Of a stretch of DNA of 64,000 bases, positions 27,501 to 36,633 are shown piece after piece. The translations under genes and the position numbers were made by a program. The notes under the pieces are model-generated. The model ran no database searches and had not been told where the DNA came from. It saw nothing but the letters and a program-made list of their open reading frames with translations. This stretch comes from Sporosarcina sp. FSL W7-1349 (lineage in GTDB: Bacteria > Bacillota > Bacilli > Bacillales_A > Planococcaceae). The stretch lies in NCBI RefSeq assembly GCF_038003045.1, contig NZ_JBBOOK010000001.1, positions 2,232,001-2,296,000 on the forward strand. The letters are read 5' to 3'. Positions within the stretch are counted from its first letter, which is position 1, and each line of letters opens with the position of its first letter.

Positions 27501-28090
27501 CGTTTCTCCCCCTTTTTCCAGTACGTCGCCACGCCGTAATCCATTTCGATCGCTTCATCTGCACGTCGGATGAATTCGCGATGAATGCGGCCGAGCCATT
27601 GCATATAGATCTTCGTCTCGGCGTCTTCCATCGGCATATCATCCAGCACTTCATTAGAAACGATGACGAGATGGGAACCGGTTTGCAGCAACCTCTCGAT
27701 CGTCTCATAAAGGCGACTCACTTTTTCTTCCATGCAGCCTGGTTGTCGGATGCAAGGAGTCCCTGTATCCCAACCTTCATATAATTCATTCGCCAGCCAA
27801 GTCGTGGCGCAATCCCAAAGGACCAAATCACCCGGGCGGATTACCGGTCGCACTTCCTCCAACCGGACGGGCTGTTCGAGTGTAGTCCAATTCATGGAGG
27901 CTCGATCCAGACGGTGTTGGTCGATTCGGGCCTGCATTTCCGCATCCGTTGCCGTCCCTGAAGCAATATAGACAAGACGACCGCCTGTTCGGTCCGCTTT
28001 ATTCACTAAATAATTTTCGGCATATGCGCTTTTTCCACTTCGGCTGCCGCCGAGAATTACGGTCAGCAACCCTTTTTTATGTATTTGCAA
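27497..28090 (-). CDS. cobU: Adenosylcobinamide kinase/guanylyltransferase CobU
   Basis: Bifunctional enzyme phosphorylating adenosylcobinamide and converting it to adenosylcobinamide-GDP (197 residues). P-loop ILGGSRSGKSAYAE (about 12-25), YIASGTATDAEMQARIDQHR with the likely guanylylated His, and LVLWDCATTWLANEL are typical. The start is uncertain: TTG at 28090 opens the frame but its ribosome site is weak; the gene overlaps cbiB by 14 bp, which may support translational coupling. Confidence 0.9.
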   Translation of the reverse strand: MQIHKKGLLTVILGGSRSGKSAYAENYLVNKADRTGGRLVYIASGTATDAEMQARIDQHRLDRASMNWTTLEQPVRLEEVRPVIRPGDLVLWDCATTWLANELYEGWDTGTPCIRQPGCMEEKVSRLYETIERLLQTGSHLVIVSNEVLDDMPMEDAETKIYMQWLGRIHREFIRRADEAIEMDYGVATYWKKGEKR

Positions 28091-29036
28091 AGACCAACAC
28101 CCCGATCACTGTCATCCAAAGCCAGAACACGAAGGACGCGATGTGCATCTGCGTGACGGCAGATTGAATATGTTGGGCAGTCAGCGGTACAAAGCCCGGC
28201 CCGATTTCCGGACGTGCCGAAACGACACCGCGGTACGTGCTTTTCCCGCCTAACCGGATGCCCAGTTGCCAAGCGGTCGCCGCTTCCGGAAATCCGCTAT
28301 TCGGACTCGGATGACGCCGAGAATCCTTGCCAAAGCCGACAATCCGCTGCCCAAACGGCAACTTTCCTTCATTTCTTGTATGGAAGAGGATGAGAAGGCC
28401 AGTGATCCGGGCGGGAATGTAGTTAAGCAGATCGTCCGCCCGCGCGGAGAACTTGCCGAACTGGCCATACCGCTCGTCTTTATAACCGACCATCGAGTCA
28501 AGCGTATTGACCGCTTTGTATAGCCAAAGACCAGGGGCGCCGATCAGAAAAGCCCAAAACAACGGAGATGTCACGCCATCCGCCGTATTTTCGGAAACCG
28601 TTTCAATCGTCGCTCGCGAAATCTCGCTCTCATCTAACTTCTCGGTGTCCCGGCCGACAATCCATGATAATTTTTCTCGCGCTTCCGAAAAATTGCCCTC
28701 TTTTAGCGGTCGCTGCACAGACAGCGCGGCGTCACGCAAACTCTTCTGCGCTAACCCGACCGCAATCAGGATTGCCTCAACCGCAATCCCGGCAAACGTA
28801 TGAATCTCGTAAGCTAGCCAAACAATGACTGCTACCGCTGCCGTGACAATTCCAACCGTGGCGACAAGCAGGATAGCCCCTTTCCCGACGCGGTACTTCC
28901 CTTTATTCAAAACAGCCGTCATCTTGGAAATGAAAGAACCGATCCAACGGACAGGATGCGGCCAATTCGGCGGGTCCCCGATGAGCCGGTCCAATAGAAG
29001 GCCAATTGCAATGGCGATGAAATGTGACGGTATCAC
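28077..29036 (-). CDS. cbiB: Adenosylcobinamide-phosphate synthase CbiB
   Basis: Integral membrane enzyme attaching aminopropanol (phosphate) to adenosylcobyric acid (319 residues, about five membrane segments). The N-terminal block LLLDRLIGDPPNWPHPVRWIG, given in part, ENTADGVTSPLFWAFL, and the C-terminal RRHPSPNSGFPEAATAWQLG signature are diagnostic. The frame extends further upstream, but GTG 29036 follows AAAGGGTGGGCAAC and overlaps the cbiZ stop as GTGA, so it is chosen. It works directly after CbiZ in corrinoid salvage. Confidence 0.93.
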   Translation of the reverse strand: MIPSHFIAIAIGLLLDRLIGDPPNWPHPVRWIGSFISKMTAVLNKGKYRVGKGAILLVATVGIVTAAVAVIVWLAYEIHTFAGIAVEAILIAVGLAQKSLRDAALSVQRPLKEGNFSEAREKLSWIVGRDTEKLDESEISRATIETVSENTADGVTSPLFWAFLIGAPGLWLYKAVNTLDSMVGYKDERYGQFGKFSARADDLLNYIPARITGLLILFHTRNEGKLPFGQRIVGFGKDSRRHPSPNSGFPEAATAWQLGIRLGGKSTYRGVVSARPEIGPGFVPLTAQHIQSAVTQMHIASFVFWLWMTVIGVLVFANT

Positions 29037-29719
29037 GTTGCCCACCCTTTCACTTTCTTGTACGCCCGCAGCGCCCGCACCGTGCAATCATAGACGCCGT
29101 GACCGACCAATTTCCCAAGCGGCGCCACTGTCCCGGCGTACGGAAGATGTGCGCCTTGCTGTGTGGCTGCCACGAGGACGCTGTCCGTCGACGTCCCGGT
29201 AGCGATCGTCCCGGTCAGCGGGTCTCGGATTGCTTCATCATGAAGGGCTTTCACTTTCGCCTCGGTTGCCGTGATGATCGCCTGGACGAACGCCTCATCC
29301 GACAAATCGCCATTGACGATGACCCATGTATTGATTGTCCCTATTTTCTGTTCCTCTTCGCGGGTCAGCGCTTGCGAGACATCCACAGCATTCCCGACAC
29401 CCGCCGTCACGGCGACAAGAATGGAGCCGAAGTCGCCATCGTATTGGCCGATTTCGACATGTTCGGTCGACACGGCGGTCATCATCCCCACCGTCTCCGC
29501 CGGCTGGAATCCTTGCTGTTCCAGATATGCCGCCATTTCCGCTTGGGCATCGTCAACATTATAATGGATATCGACGCTGCGATTGACGAAGGCGCGGTAC
29601 GATCCGATGCCCGCGTTGTGGACAGCGGAAGATAATGTCTTCATCGGCTGGTCTGCCCGGAAACTGACATAATCGGAGGACACGAAAAACCCCTCTGTTG
29701 TTGCAATGAACCTGGTCAT
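29033..29719 (-). CDS. cbiZ: Adenosylcobinamide amidohydrolase CbiZ
   Basis: CbiZ (228 residues) cleaves the aminopropanol arm or nucleotide loop of adenosyl-pseudocobalamin or adenosylcobinamide to adenosylcobyric acid, allowing corrinoids to be rebuilt with a new lower ligand. Recognisable blocks are LSSAVHNAG, VAVTAGVGNAVDVS, TGTSTDSVLVAATQQG and PYAGTVAPLGKLVG. GAGGGGTTAAAAA precedes the ATG. First gene of the riboswitch-controlled operon. Its presence shows a salvage rather than de novo pathway; no corrin-ring genes are in the window. Confidence 0.92.
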   Translation of the reverse strand: MTRFIATTEGFFVSSDYVSFRADQPMKTLSSAVHNAGIGSYRAFVNRSVDIHYNVDDAQAEMAAYLEQQGFQPAETVGMMTAVSTEHVEIGQYDGDFGSILVAVTAGVGNAVDVSQALTREEEQKIGTINTWVIVNGDLSDEAFVQAIITATEAKVKALHDEAIRDPLTGTIATGTSTDSVLVAATQQGAHLPYAGTVAPLGKLVGHGVYDCTVRALRAYKKVKGWAT

Positions 29720-29745
29720 TTTTTAACCCCTCAATCGTGTAAATT

Positions 29746-29774
29746 GAAAAATCCCCCGTACAAATACGGAGGAT
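29746..29774 (-). terminator. Riboswitch expression-platform terminator
   Basis: Minus-strand stem ATCCTCCGTA/TACGGGGGAT around TTTG, followed by TTTTC, between the riboswitch core and cbiZ. Confidence 0.8.
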
Positions 29775-29850
29775 GTCCAAGTAAAAATCCAAACGCCAAA
29801 AAGCGGTCCGATTTCCACCGACCTATTCCTCGCAGGTCACGGGTGATTCA

Positions 29851-30012
29851 TAAAGGCAGGTCTCCTGGCTTGTGGTCATCGCTTGCCGCGTCTTCCCGGA
29901 ATCCTTCCAGTGACTTTTCGCGTCTTGCTCGCACTTACAGTGGCGGGACCGCACCGGCTTTGAACCGGCTTCCCTTTTAACCCCGTCACACGCACGGGGC
30001 ACCTTTACGCTA
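29851..30012 (-). ncRNA. Cobalamin (adenosylcobalamin) riboswitch
   Basis: The minus strand carries the hallmark elements in order: AAAAGGGAAGCCGG, GCGGTCCCGCCACTGTAAG (with the conserved GCCACTG), GGAAGACGCGG, and the B12 box AGCCAGGAGACCTGCC at the 3' end near 29851. It precedes a terminator and cbiZ, so it should shut off the salvage operon when cobalamin is plentiful. The 5' boundary is approximate. Confidence 0.96.
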
Positions 30013-30021
30013 GTTTTTCTC

Positions 30022-30049
30022 ATTATACTACAGAAAAGGGGGCTGTCGA
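30022..30049 (-). promoter_or_regulatory. Promoter of the cobalamin salvage operon
   Basis: Minus strand: -35 TCGACA (30049-30044), 16-bp spacer, -10 TATAAT (30027-30022), directly upstream of the riboswitch. Confidence 0.7.
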
Positions 30050-30076
30050 GTGTTCCACTGAAGAAGTATGCGCCGG

Positions 30077-30181
30077 TATCCGTCACTTTTGGTGATTTAT
30101 CCGTCAGTTTGCGAGGGGTATCCGTCACTTCCGGAAAATTATCCGTCAAGTCCACAGGTCTATCCGTCACTTTCCATTCTT
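30077..30181. repeat. 21-bp tandem array (TATCCGTCA family), five units
   Basis: TATCCGTCA starts at 30077, 30098, 30119, 30140 and 30161, exactly 21 bp apart; the tails vary (CTTTTGGTGATT, AGTCCACAGGTC and so on). It lies between argS and the cobalamin promoter. The same unit recurs at 46.9 kb. Confidence 0.85.
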
Positions 30182-30211
30182 TATTCTCAAATCAATACCT
30201 TTTACCCATAG

Positions 30212-30240
30212 TAAAACCGCTGCGCCAGGGCGCAGCGGTC
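30212..30240 (-). terminator. argS terminator
   Basis: Minus-strand stem ACCGCTGCGCC/GGCGCAGCGGT with a short loop, followed by TTTTAC. Confidence 0.8.
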
Positions 30241-30250
30241 CAACTTGTTG

Positions 30251-31918
30251 TTACATCCGTTCCGGTGCCGATACGCCTACGAGTTTCAAGGCGTTCGCGA
30301 CGGTCGCACGTGTCGCGGTGACGAGCGCAAGCCGTGCTTCGGACAGCTCCCGATTGTCCGGATCGAGCACTTTCTCCGCATTGTAGAAGCTGTGGAAAGT
30401 CGCCGCCAGCTCTTGGATATACGTCGTCACCCGGTGCGGCGAACGAAGCCTTGCCGCATCGGCTACCAGTTTCGGGAAGTCCCCGATTTTCTTGATCAAC
30501 TCAAGTTCCTTTTCGGTCTGCAATAAAGAGACATGCTCGACGGAAGCAGACAACCCTTTCTCTTCCGCCTGACGCAGGATCGAAGAGATCCGCGCATGTG
30601 CATATTGTGCGTAGTAGACCGGATTTTCATTAGACTGGGAAATGGCGAGGTCCAAATCGAAATCCATCTGCGAATCACCCGAACGCATGGCGAAGAAATA
30701 GCGGACCGCATCCAATCCGACGTCTTCCACGAGTTCGCGCAATGTTACCGCCTTTCCGGTCCGCTTGCTCATCTTGAACTTTTCGCCGTCTTTGTACAAC
30801 TGGACCATTTGCGCCACTTCGACTTCCAAAGTGTCTCGGTCATAGCCCAGTGCCTCGATAGCCGCTTTCATCCGCGGAATATATCCGTGGTGATCGGCTC
30901 CCCAAATATTGATGAGCTTATCGAAGCCGCGACCCAGCTTGTCCTCATGATAGGCGATATCCGGCGTCAAATACGTATACGTGCCGTCATTTTTAATGAG
31001 CACCCGGTCTTTGTCGTCTCCGAATGTCGTCGAGCGGAACCATGTCGCACCGTCTTCCTCATAGACATGGCCATTCGCCCGTAGCTTATCGAGTGCCACA
31101 TCGATCTTTCCATCTTCGTATAAAGAAGTTTCCGAAAACCAATTGTCAAAGGAAACTCGGAAGTCTGCTAGGTCCTTTTTCAACTTCGCCAATTCGAATT
31201 GAAGGCCGTATTCGCGGAAAAACGAATAGCGCTCTTCTTCCGAAGCGTTGACATATTTGTCTCCGAACTCCTCGGCCAACTTCTTGCCGATATCGATGAT
31301 GTCCTGGCCATGATAGCCATCCTCCGGCATATCCCGTTCCATACCAAGCGCTTGGAAATAGCGGGCTTCCACGGATTTCGCCAGATTATGCACTTGATTG
31401 CCGGCATCATTAATATAATATTCGCGGTAGACATCGTATCCGGCAAAGTCCAGCACATTGCATAGGGAATCGCCCAGGGACGCGCCCCGTGCATGACCGA
31501 GATGCAGATCACCGGTCGGGTTCGCGGAAACGAATTCCACTTGGACTTTTTCGTTCGCCCCGGCGTCGGATCGACCGTAGTTTTCCCCTTGGTCCAATAC
31601 CGTTTTCACGACATCCCCAAGGTAATCTGTTTTCAACCGGATGTTCATGAACCCTGGGCCCGCGATTTCAATCGAATCGATGGACGTGCCCGAAGTATCC
31701 AATTTCCCAAGGATTGCCTCCGCAATCGCGCGCGGCGGTTGTTTCGCAATCTTGGTCAACTGCATTGCAATATTGGTGGCATAGTCCCCGTTCTCTTTGT
31801 TCTTCGGTGTCTCCAGCATGATGTCCGGAATGTCGGTCGAATCGACAAGCTCAGCGTCGATCACCGCTTGGCGCAATGCCGCTTTCACTTCATTTTGAAT
31901 CTTTTCTACCGCGTTCAT
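30251..31918 (-). CDS. argS: Arginyl-tRNA synthetase
   Basis: Class I synthetase charging tRNA-Arg (555 residues, normal length). N-terminal additional domain (1-110), HIGH-type motif HLGHARGAS near 133, KMSKS-type motif [10 protein letters not shown] near 385, and the C-terminal DALR anticodon-binding domain (about 435-555; [18 protein letters not shown] in part at its start). The ATG at 31918 overlaps the ywiB stop by ATGA. B. subtilis has the same ywiB-argS pair. Zinc-free, typical Bacillus type. Confidence 0.97.
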   Translation of the reverse strand: MNAVEKIQNEVKAALRQAVIDAELVDSTDIPDIMLETPKNKENGDYATNIAMQLTKIAKQPPRAIAEAILGKLDTSGTSIDSIEIAGPGFMNIRLKTDYLGDVVKTVLDQGENYGRSDAGANEKVQVEFVSANPTGDLHLGHARGASLGDSLCNVLDFAGYDVYREYYINDAGNQVHNLAKSVEARYFQALGMERDMPEDGYHGQDIIDIGKKLAEEFGDKYVNASEEERYSFFREYGLQFELAKLKKDLADFRVSFDNWFSETSLYEDGKIDVALDKLRANGHVYEEDGATWFRSTTFGDDKDRVLIKNDGTYTYLTPDIAYHEDKLGRGFDKLINIWGADHHGYIPRMKAAIEALGYDRDTLEVEVAQMVQLYKDGEKFKMSKRTGKAVTLRELVEDVGLDAVRYFFAMRSGDSQMDFDLDLAISQSNENPVYYAQYAHARISSILRQAEEKGLSASVEHVSLLQTEKELELIKKIGDFPKLVADAARLRSPHRVTTYIQELAATFHSFYNAEKVLDPDNRELSEARLALVTATRATVANALKLVGVSAPERM

Positions 31919-32355
31919 GATTTTCCCTCCGTGTATGTAATAATCAAATGGTATGTGCCGAGTATAGAGCTGCCGTCCGATAGCCGATATTGGACATCGA
32001 ACTGGCCCGGTAAACCATCCTGTTCCTGGGTGAAGCGCAGATGGTCCGTTTCGACATGGAGATCGAAAGTCACCGGGCCGTTGCCGTAGGATCCTATCCG
32101 CCTGTTTTCTACACTGAAAGGCAGCCGCATCCGGACAGCCCCTTTGCGCATAATAAGCGCCTCGTTCGGATCCAGTTTGACAATCGTCTCGATCGTGCCG
32201 TCCTGTTGTTCTTCGTATTGCAAGTAGGAGGTTCCCTTTTTTTCAATGAGTCTTCCCGTCAACCGGAACTCTTGCGTTTCCTTGGCTTGTCCCGGATGCC
32301 GGACTGACGAATGGAGCCGGATATCCACTTGTTTCCCTAGTTGTTGCCGTTCCAT
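31915..32355 (-). CDS. ywiB: YwiB family protein (DUF1934)
   Basis: A 146-residue calycin-like beta-barrel protein of the DUF1934/YwiB family; no role is established. The pattern of short beta strands ([54 protein letters not shown] in parts, GTYHLIITY at the end) fits the family. It is translationally coupled to argS (4-bp overlap), as in B. subtilis, which may reflect only promoter sharing. Confidence 0.85.
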   Translation of the reverse strand: MERQQLGKQVDIRLHSSVRHPGQAKETQEFRLTGRLIEKKGTSYLQYEEQQDGTIETIVKLDPNEALIMRKGAVRMRLPFSVENRRIGSYGNGPVTFDLHVETDHLRFTQEQDGLPGQFDVQYRLSDGSSILGTYHLIITYTEGKS

Positions 32356-32429
32356 ACGCTCACCTCCACATATCTAGTTATTATACCGTTCTCCCTCCCT
32401 TTATTTCAATCCATCCAGAAATCAAATGC

Positions 32430-32790
32430 GAATCGAACAGCGAATCGAGCAGCGAAGGGCTCGATTTGCCTTAATTTCTGCGCCTTTTGCAGAAATTAAG
32501 GCACGGCATTTAAACAGCGGAGGGGCAATTCACCGTTTCTGAAATTCAAGCACCACGCTCGACAGCAAGTCGAGCAGCGAAGGGCTCGATTTGCCGTATT
32601 TCTGCGCCTTTTGAAGAAATTAAGGCACGGCATTTAAACAACGTAGGTTCAATTCACCGTTTTTTGAAATTAAGGCACAGCTCTCGAACAACAATGGAGC
32701 CGTTTTGCCGTACTCCAGCGCTTTTCACAGAAATTAAACACGGTCTTTAAACAGCCTAGGGTCAATTCGTCGTTTCGTCGTATTCCACAT
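32430..32790 (+). repeat. Family B element array, about three degenerate units of roughly 125 bp
   Basis: The unit begins TCGAGCAGCGAAGGGCTCGATTTGCC, then the hairpin TTAATTTCTGCGCCTTTTGCAGAAATTAAGGCACG and a tail GGCATTTAAACAGCGnAGGnnCAATTCACCGTTT (given here in pieces). Units start at 32446 and 32571, with a decayed third near 32670. The core is the same as the double hairpin after spo0F. It lies between divergent ywiB and the PBP gene. Confidence 0.8.
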
Positions 32791-32949
32791 CCTTTACAAA
32801 AATCAAGGCACCTTCACGGCGTATTTAGACGCGTATCCTCTCTTACTCTGTGACATCCGTCAGCGACTAAGGGCGCCAGTTCCTATACATTCGATGGAGG
32901 TTTGGACACCCGCTAAATAAAAGACAAAGAGATGTTTTTCATTTGACCC

Positions 32950-32980
32950 GTTTAATCTCTTTCCTTGCTTCGCATACTGA
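32950..32980 (+). promoter_or_regulatory. Possible forespore-type promoter for the PBP gene
   Basis: GTTTA (32950-32954), 18-bp spacer, CATACTGA (32973-32980), which resembles the sigma-G consensus GHATR-N18-CATWHTA with two mismatches. B. subtilis pbpG is forespore-expressed (sigma-F). Weak evidence. Confidence 0.3.
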
Positions 32981-33012
32981 AGGGAAAGACGACAAGGACA
33001 GGGCGGGATCCT

Positions 33013-35070
33013 ATGCGACGAACGGTGTTTGTGAAAAAGAGGAAACGGCAAGTGACGATCAGGCGGATAATGCTGCTGGCAGTCATGGCATTGACTGCGG
33101 CGCTGACCATCTTCCTATCCCTTCGAATCTATGCCCAGATTACAGGGGCACCTTCTTTGAGCGTGCCGAAAGCTACTATTTTCTTGGATAAAAACGGCAA
33201 CCAGATCGGCGATCGCTTTTCACTTGAACGACGGTATTGGGTCAGCCTGGATGAAATTTCACCTATGTTGATCGATGCGGTCATTGCGACAGAAGATAGG
33301 AACTTTTACAAACATAACGGATTTGATTACCGACGGATTGCCGGCGCCGTCTTGAAAGATATCAAAACGATGCGAAAAGCCGAAGGAGCCAGTACAATCA
33401 CCCAGCAGTATGCCCGAAACCTCTATTTGACACATGAAAAAAGCTGGAGTCGGAAAGTCAATGAAGCGCTCTACGCCTATCGGATGGAGCGGTTTTATGA
33501 GAAAGATGACATTTTGGAAGGCTATTTGAATACGGTCTATTTCGGGCACGGCATGTATGGCGTCGAAGCAGCCAGCCGGTTTTATTTTGGAAAATCGGCA
33601 AAGGATCTGACATTGGAGGAGTCCGCTGTCATCACGGCGATTGCGAAGGGGCCTTCGGTTTACTCTCCTGTGGATAACCCCACGAGGTCGAAGGAACGCC
33701 AGCAGTTAGTCCTGTCGCTGATGGAAGAGGAAGGGTTCATTACCGAGCAGCAGAAGGAACGGGCGAAAAAAGAACCGATCCGCCTCAAGACGCAAGAGTG
33801 GGCCGATACGAAACGGGTTGCCCCATATTTCTTGGATGAAGTGTGGCGGGAAGCAGAACGGCTGTTGGCCGAGAAAGGGCGGCACCCGGCAGAAGGCGGC
33901 TGGACGATCCGAACGACGCTGGATCCCCACCATCAACAAACAGCAGAGGAAGTGATTGCGAAATGGATGCCGGACAGCGGCTTGCAAGTCGGATTCATCT
34001 CGATGGAACCGAACACCGGGGCAATCACTTCGCTCGTGGGGGGCGTCGATTATGCCGAAAGTCCGTTCAACCGGGCAACCCAAGCGAAACGGCAACCCGG
34101 CTCGGCGATGAAACCGATTCTATATGCGGCTGCATTGGAAAACGGCTACAGCCCGCTCACGTTTCTCTCGACCGAAAAGACGGTCTTTACGTATGATGAA
34201 GGGCGCTCCACTTACGTTCCGAATAATGTGAACGGTAAATTCGCCAATCAACCTATCTCGCTCGCCCAGGCCATTGCAATTTCGGATAATATCTACGCCG
34301 TCAAGACGCTGGAAGACATCGGATATAAGAAATTTTCCAAGATGGCGGAACGGCTCGGCATCGATACCCAATTTCCTGAATCCCCGGCGGTCGCTCTCGG
34401 GACGTCGGAAGTGACCTTATCCGATATGACCAAAGCCTACAACCGCATTGCATCCGCGGGGGTGGCAGTGGAACCGATGACCATTTACGCCATCACGGAC
34501 GCGGAAGGAAAAACAGTCTACGAACACCCGGAACAAAAGGGTAAACGAGCCATGACCGAACAAGATGCGTTCATTCTCACACATTTGATGACGGGCATGT
34601 TCGACCCCGTCTTCAATGATCATTTAATAGCAACTGGAATTTCCATGCGGGAACAACAGTCGCGTCCGTACTCTGCCAAATCGGGCACGACCTTGTCGGA
34701 CCAGTATTTGATCGGCTTTAGCCCATCGTTGACTGCCGGCATCTGGAATGGCTTTGATAAAGGAGTGCAATTGAGCAATCCGATTGACAAAGCCGCTTCG
34801 AAGAAAATCTGGATTGAATTCATGGAAGAAGCCCATAAGGGGAAGGCGCCAGAACCATTTCTGCCGCCTCCCGGTGTCAGTAATGTGAAAATCGATGTGG
34901 AAACAGGCGGGATTGCTGTCTCCGGCTGTGACCGCCAGCGGTTCGTCTATGTGAAGGAAAAAGACATCCCGCAAAAACTATGCACCGACCGGGCCTTGCG
35001 CGAACAGCGCTCTTCCGGAAAAGGCGACGACAAAAAGTTCGACCTCTTCCCGTTTTCGTTTTTTGAGTGA
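33013..35070 (+). CDS. pbpG: Class A penicillin-binding protein (PbpG/PBP2d-like)
   Basis: Bifunctional peptidoglycan glycosyltransferase/transpeptidase (685 residues). Short basic cytoplasmic start, one membrane anchor (about 18-42), glycosyltransferase domain (65-240; catalytic Glu in ATEDRNFYKHNGFD, GASTITQQYARNLYLT), transpeptidase domain (300-620; active Ser in RQPGSAMKPILYAAAL, SDN in AISDNIY, and AKSGTTLSDQ). The open frame begins at a TTG at 32965, but ATG 33013 fits the membrane topology and a G-rich site upstream. Neighbours ywhD and ywhB and the order in B. subtilis suggest PbpG, a sporulation-linked PBP; other class A PBPs remain possible. Confidence 0.85.
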   Translation: MRRTVFVKKRKRQVTIRRIMLLAVMALTAALTIFLSLRIYAQITGAPSLSVPKATIFLDKNGNQIGDRFSLERRYWVSLDEISPMLIDAVIATEDRNFYKHNGFDYRRIAGAVLKDIKTMRKAEGASTITQQYARNLYLTHEKSWSRKVNEALYAYRMERFYEKDDILEGYLNTVYFGHGMYGVEAASRFYFGKSAKDLTLEESAVITAIAKGPSVYSPVDNPTRSKERQQLVLSLMEEEGFITEQQKERAKKEPIRLKTQEWADTKRVAPYFLDEVWREAERLLAEKGRHPAEGGWTIRTTLDPHHQQTAEEVIAKWMPDSGLQVGFISMEPNTGAITSLVGGVDYAESPFNRATQAKRQPGSAMKPILYAAALENGYSPLTFLSTEKTVFTYDEGRSTYVPNNVNGKFANQPISLAQAIAISDNIYAVKTLEDIGYKKFSKMAERLGIDTQFPESPAVALGTSEVTLSDMTKAYNRIASAGVAVEPMTIYAITDAEGKTVYEHPEQKGKRAMTEQDAFILTHLMTGMFDPVFNDHLIATGISMREQQSRPYSAKSGTTLSDQYLIGFSPSLTAGIWNGFDKGVQLSNPIDKAASKKIWIEFMEEAHKGKAPEPFLPPPGVSNVKIDVETGGIAVSGCDRQRFVYVKEKDIPQKLCTDRALREQRSSGKGDDKKFDLFPFSFFE

Positions 35071-35099
35071 GGGTGGGGTGTGGAATTGTGGTGTTTGAG

Positions 35100-35545
35100 C
35101 GTGGATGTACGAATTATGGGCGCGGGACTGGAGTTATGGGCGCGGACGCACGGTCTTTGAGCGCGAGGCATGGGGTTATAAGCGTGGGTGTATGAATTAT
35201 GAGCGTGGGGCAAGGAGTTATCAGCGGTTGCGAGGAGTTATCAGCAATGGCACGGAATTATCAGCGGTTGGACGAAGTTATCAGCCGTTGCGCGAAGTTA
35301 TCAGCCGTGGCACGGAATTATCAGCGGTTGGACGGAGTTATCAGCCGTGGCATGGAGTTATCAGCGGGCGGGCGGAAGTTATCGGCAGTTGCATGTAGTT
35401 ATAAGCGGCAGCATAGAGTTATGAGCGGGTATGCACTAGTTATGAGCGCGGAGCTGTGAGTTATGAGCGCGGGGCGCGGAGTTTTCAGTGGCCGCTCAAA
35501 GTCACCAGCGATCACCCGAACTTATCAGCATTCTCCCGAAACCAA
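35100..35545. repeat. Degenerate tandem array of 20-bp units (TTATCAGCGG/TTATGAGCGC)
   Basis: About 20 units such as TTATCAGCGGTTGGACGAAG and TTATCAGCCGTGGCACGGAA. The ends are TTATGGGCG/TTATGAGCG-like, the centre TTATCAGC-like, so it joins the motifs of the arrays at 8.7 kb and 24 kb. It lies between convergent pbpG and ywhD. Confidence 0.9.
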
Positions 35546-35562
35546 GAAGTTTATCCCAAATC

Positions 35563-35600
35563 AAAAAAGCTTTCCTCTCTTGACGGGGGAAAGCTTTTTT
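35563..35600 (+). terminator. pbpG terminator (bidirectional)
   Basis: Stem AAAAAAGCTTTCC/GGAAAGCTTTTTT with a 12-base loop; works on either strand. Confidence 0.88.
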
Positions 35601-35781
35601 ACCGGGCGAGGCGTCCTGTCGAGGCGTATCGCGCTTGGGTTTGGGTGATACGGCGCCCTTCAGCGATAGCACTCTTCCGGTTGTCCTAGCTTACAATGGC
35701 AAGCTGTAATTTCAGTGTACTTCCTTTCCTGGCGACATTCAACCTCGGAACGGGAAGTATGCGGAATTTGTCACATATCGT

Positions 35782-36312
35782 TCATAAACCCGGCGAATCC
35801 ACGCCTAAGTCGACATGCAGCTTCGGCTCGCTCCGCTTCCACATTTCCTCATTGTGGATAGAGAGGAATTCAGCCAGCACTTTTTTCGATTCGTCGTCCA
35901 TCTGATCGACAATGATCTGCCGCTTCATGGATTTGTCCATTCTGTTCACATGATCGGCTAGTATTTTGTAGCCCCGGCGCTTTTCGCGGTTGACGATCAT
36001 CTCACACGCCGTCACTCCTGCATAATACGGACCGTCTTCTTTGAAATCAATCGTGACCCACACGAGCCAATACGGTTTCCCACCCTCGGAATCCGCCCGA
36101 TCCGTCGTGAATTTGATGCCTCGTTCAATATCGCTTCGGGCGTGCATGGCACCGATTTCGATGCTTGCAGTCCCCTCTTCTACGTCGATGATGACGGGCG
36201 ACACATTTTCCAATGATAACGCACCGACTCCGAATCCTTTATGTCCATCGATTGGATCGTCTTTTATGATCGTGAAGCCCATTTTCTGTTTCGGCTTTTC
36301 TTCATTTGCCAT
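35782..36312 (-). CDS. ywhD: YwhD family protein
   Basis: A 176-residue protein of the Bacillales YwhD family, function unknown. Characteristic segments are GFTIIKDDPIDGHKGFG, LSLENVSPVIIDV and WVTIDFKEDGPYYAGVTACEM. GGAGGGGACGAATAC precedes ATG 36312; an in-frame extension to 36387 lacks such a site and runs through the promoter region. It is divergent from ywhB and convergent with pbpG, the same three-gene neighbourhood as in B. subtilis. Confidence 0.88.
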   Translation of the reverse strand: MANEEKPKQKMGFTIIKDDPIDGHKGFGVGALSLENVSPVIIDVEEGTASIEIGAMHARSDIERGIKFTTDRADSEGGKPYWLVWVTIDFKEDGPYYAGVTACEMIVNREKRRGYKILADHVNRMDKSMKRQIIVDQMDDESKKVLAEFLSIHNEEMWKRSEPKLHVDLGVDSPGL

Positions 36313-36380
36313 GTATTCGTCCCCTCCAAATCTGATAGTATATACACTATACCGGATTTCCGGGGAAAGGGGGAAGTTGA

Positions 36381-36566
36381 ATGCCATACGTAACTGTGAA
36401 AATGCTTGAAGGGCGTTCGGAAGAACAAAAACGCGCGCTTTGCGAAAAAGTGACAGAAGTGGTCGTCGAAACGACGGGCGCTCCTGCTGAAGCGGTTGTC
36501 GTCTTCATTGAGGAAATGACAAAAAGCCATTATGCTGTTGCCGGAAAACGCTTGAGCGATCAATAA
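36381..36566 (+). CDS. ywhB: 4-oxalocrotonate tautomerase family protein
   Basis: A 61-residue tautomerase-superfamily protein. Met is followed by the catalytic Pro1 (MPYVTVKMLEGRSEEQK), with Arg11 or Arg12 near the active site, and the beta-alpha-beta fold ends in the hairpin KSHYAVAGKRLSD. Such proteins enolise 2-hydroxymuconate or related keto acids; the real substrate in Bacillales is not known. AAAGGGGGAAGTTGA precedes the ATG. It is divergent from ywhD. Confidence 0.9.
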   Translation: MPYVTVKMLEGRSEEQKRALCEKVTEVVVETTGAPAEAVVVFIEEMTKSHYAVAGKRLSDQ

Positions 36567-36580
36567 AGCAGAGCAAATAT

Positions 36581-36633
36581 AAAAGTCGGCCTATCGGGAG
36601 CTGTCACTCTGCCCCGCTAAGCCGACTTTTTTT
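36581..36633 (+). terminator. ywhB terminator
   Basis: Outer stem AAAGTCGGC/GCCGACTTT with inner CGGG/CCCG pairing and a TTTTTTT tail. It also ends at the ywgA stop, so it probably serves both strands. Confidence 0.88.

Noticed and set aside
29024..29635. 203-codon plus-strand frame over cbiZ
   Set aside because: Antisense to cbiZ, whose motifs and operon overlaps are clear.
35105..35689. Open frames of repetitive proteins
   Set aside because: They arise from the 20-bp array (three units equal 20 codons), have no ribosome site, and continue into the terminator.
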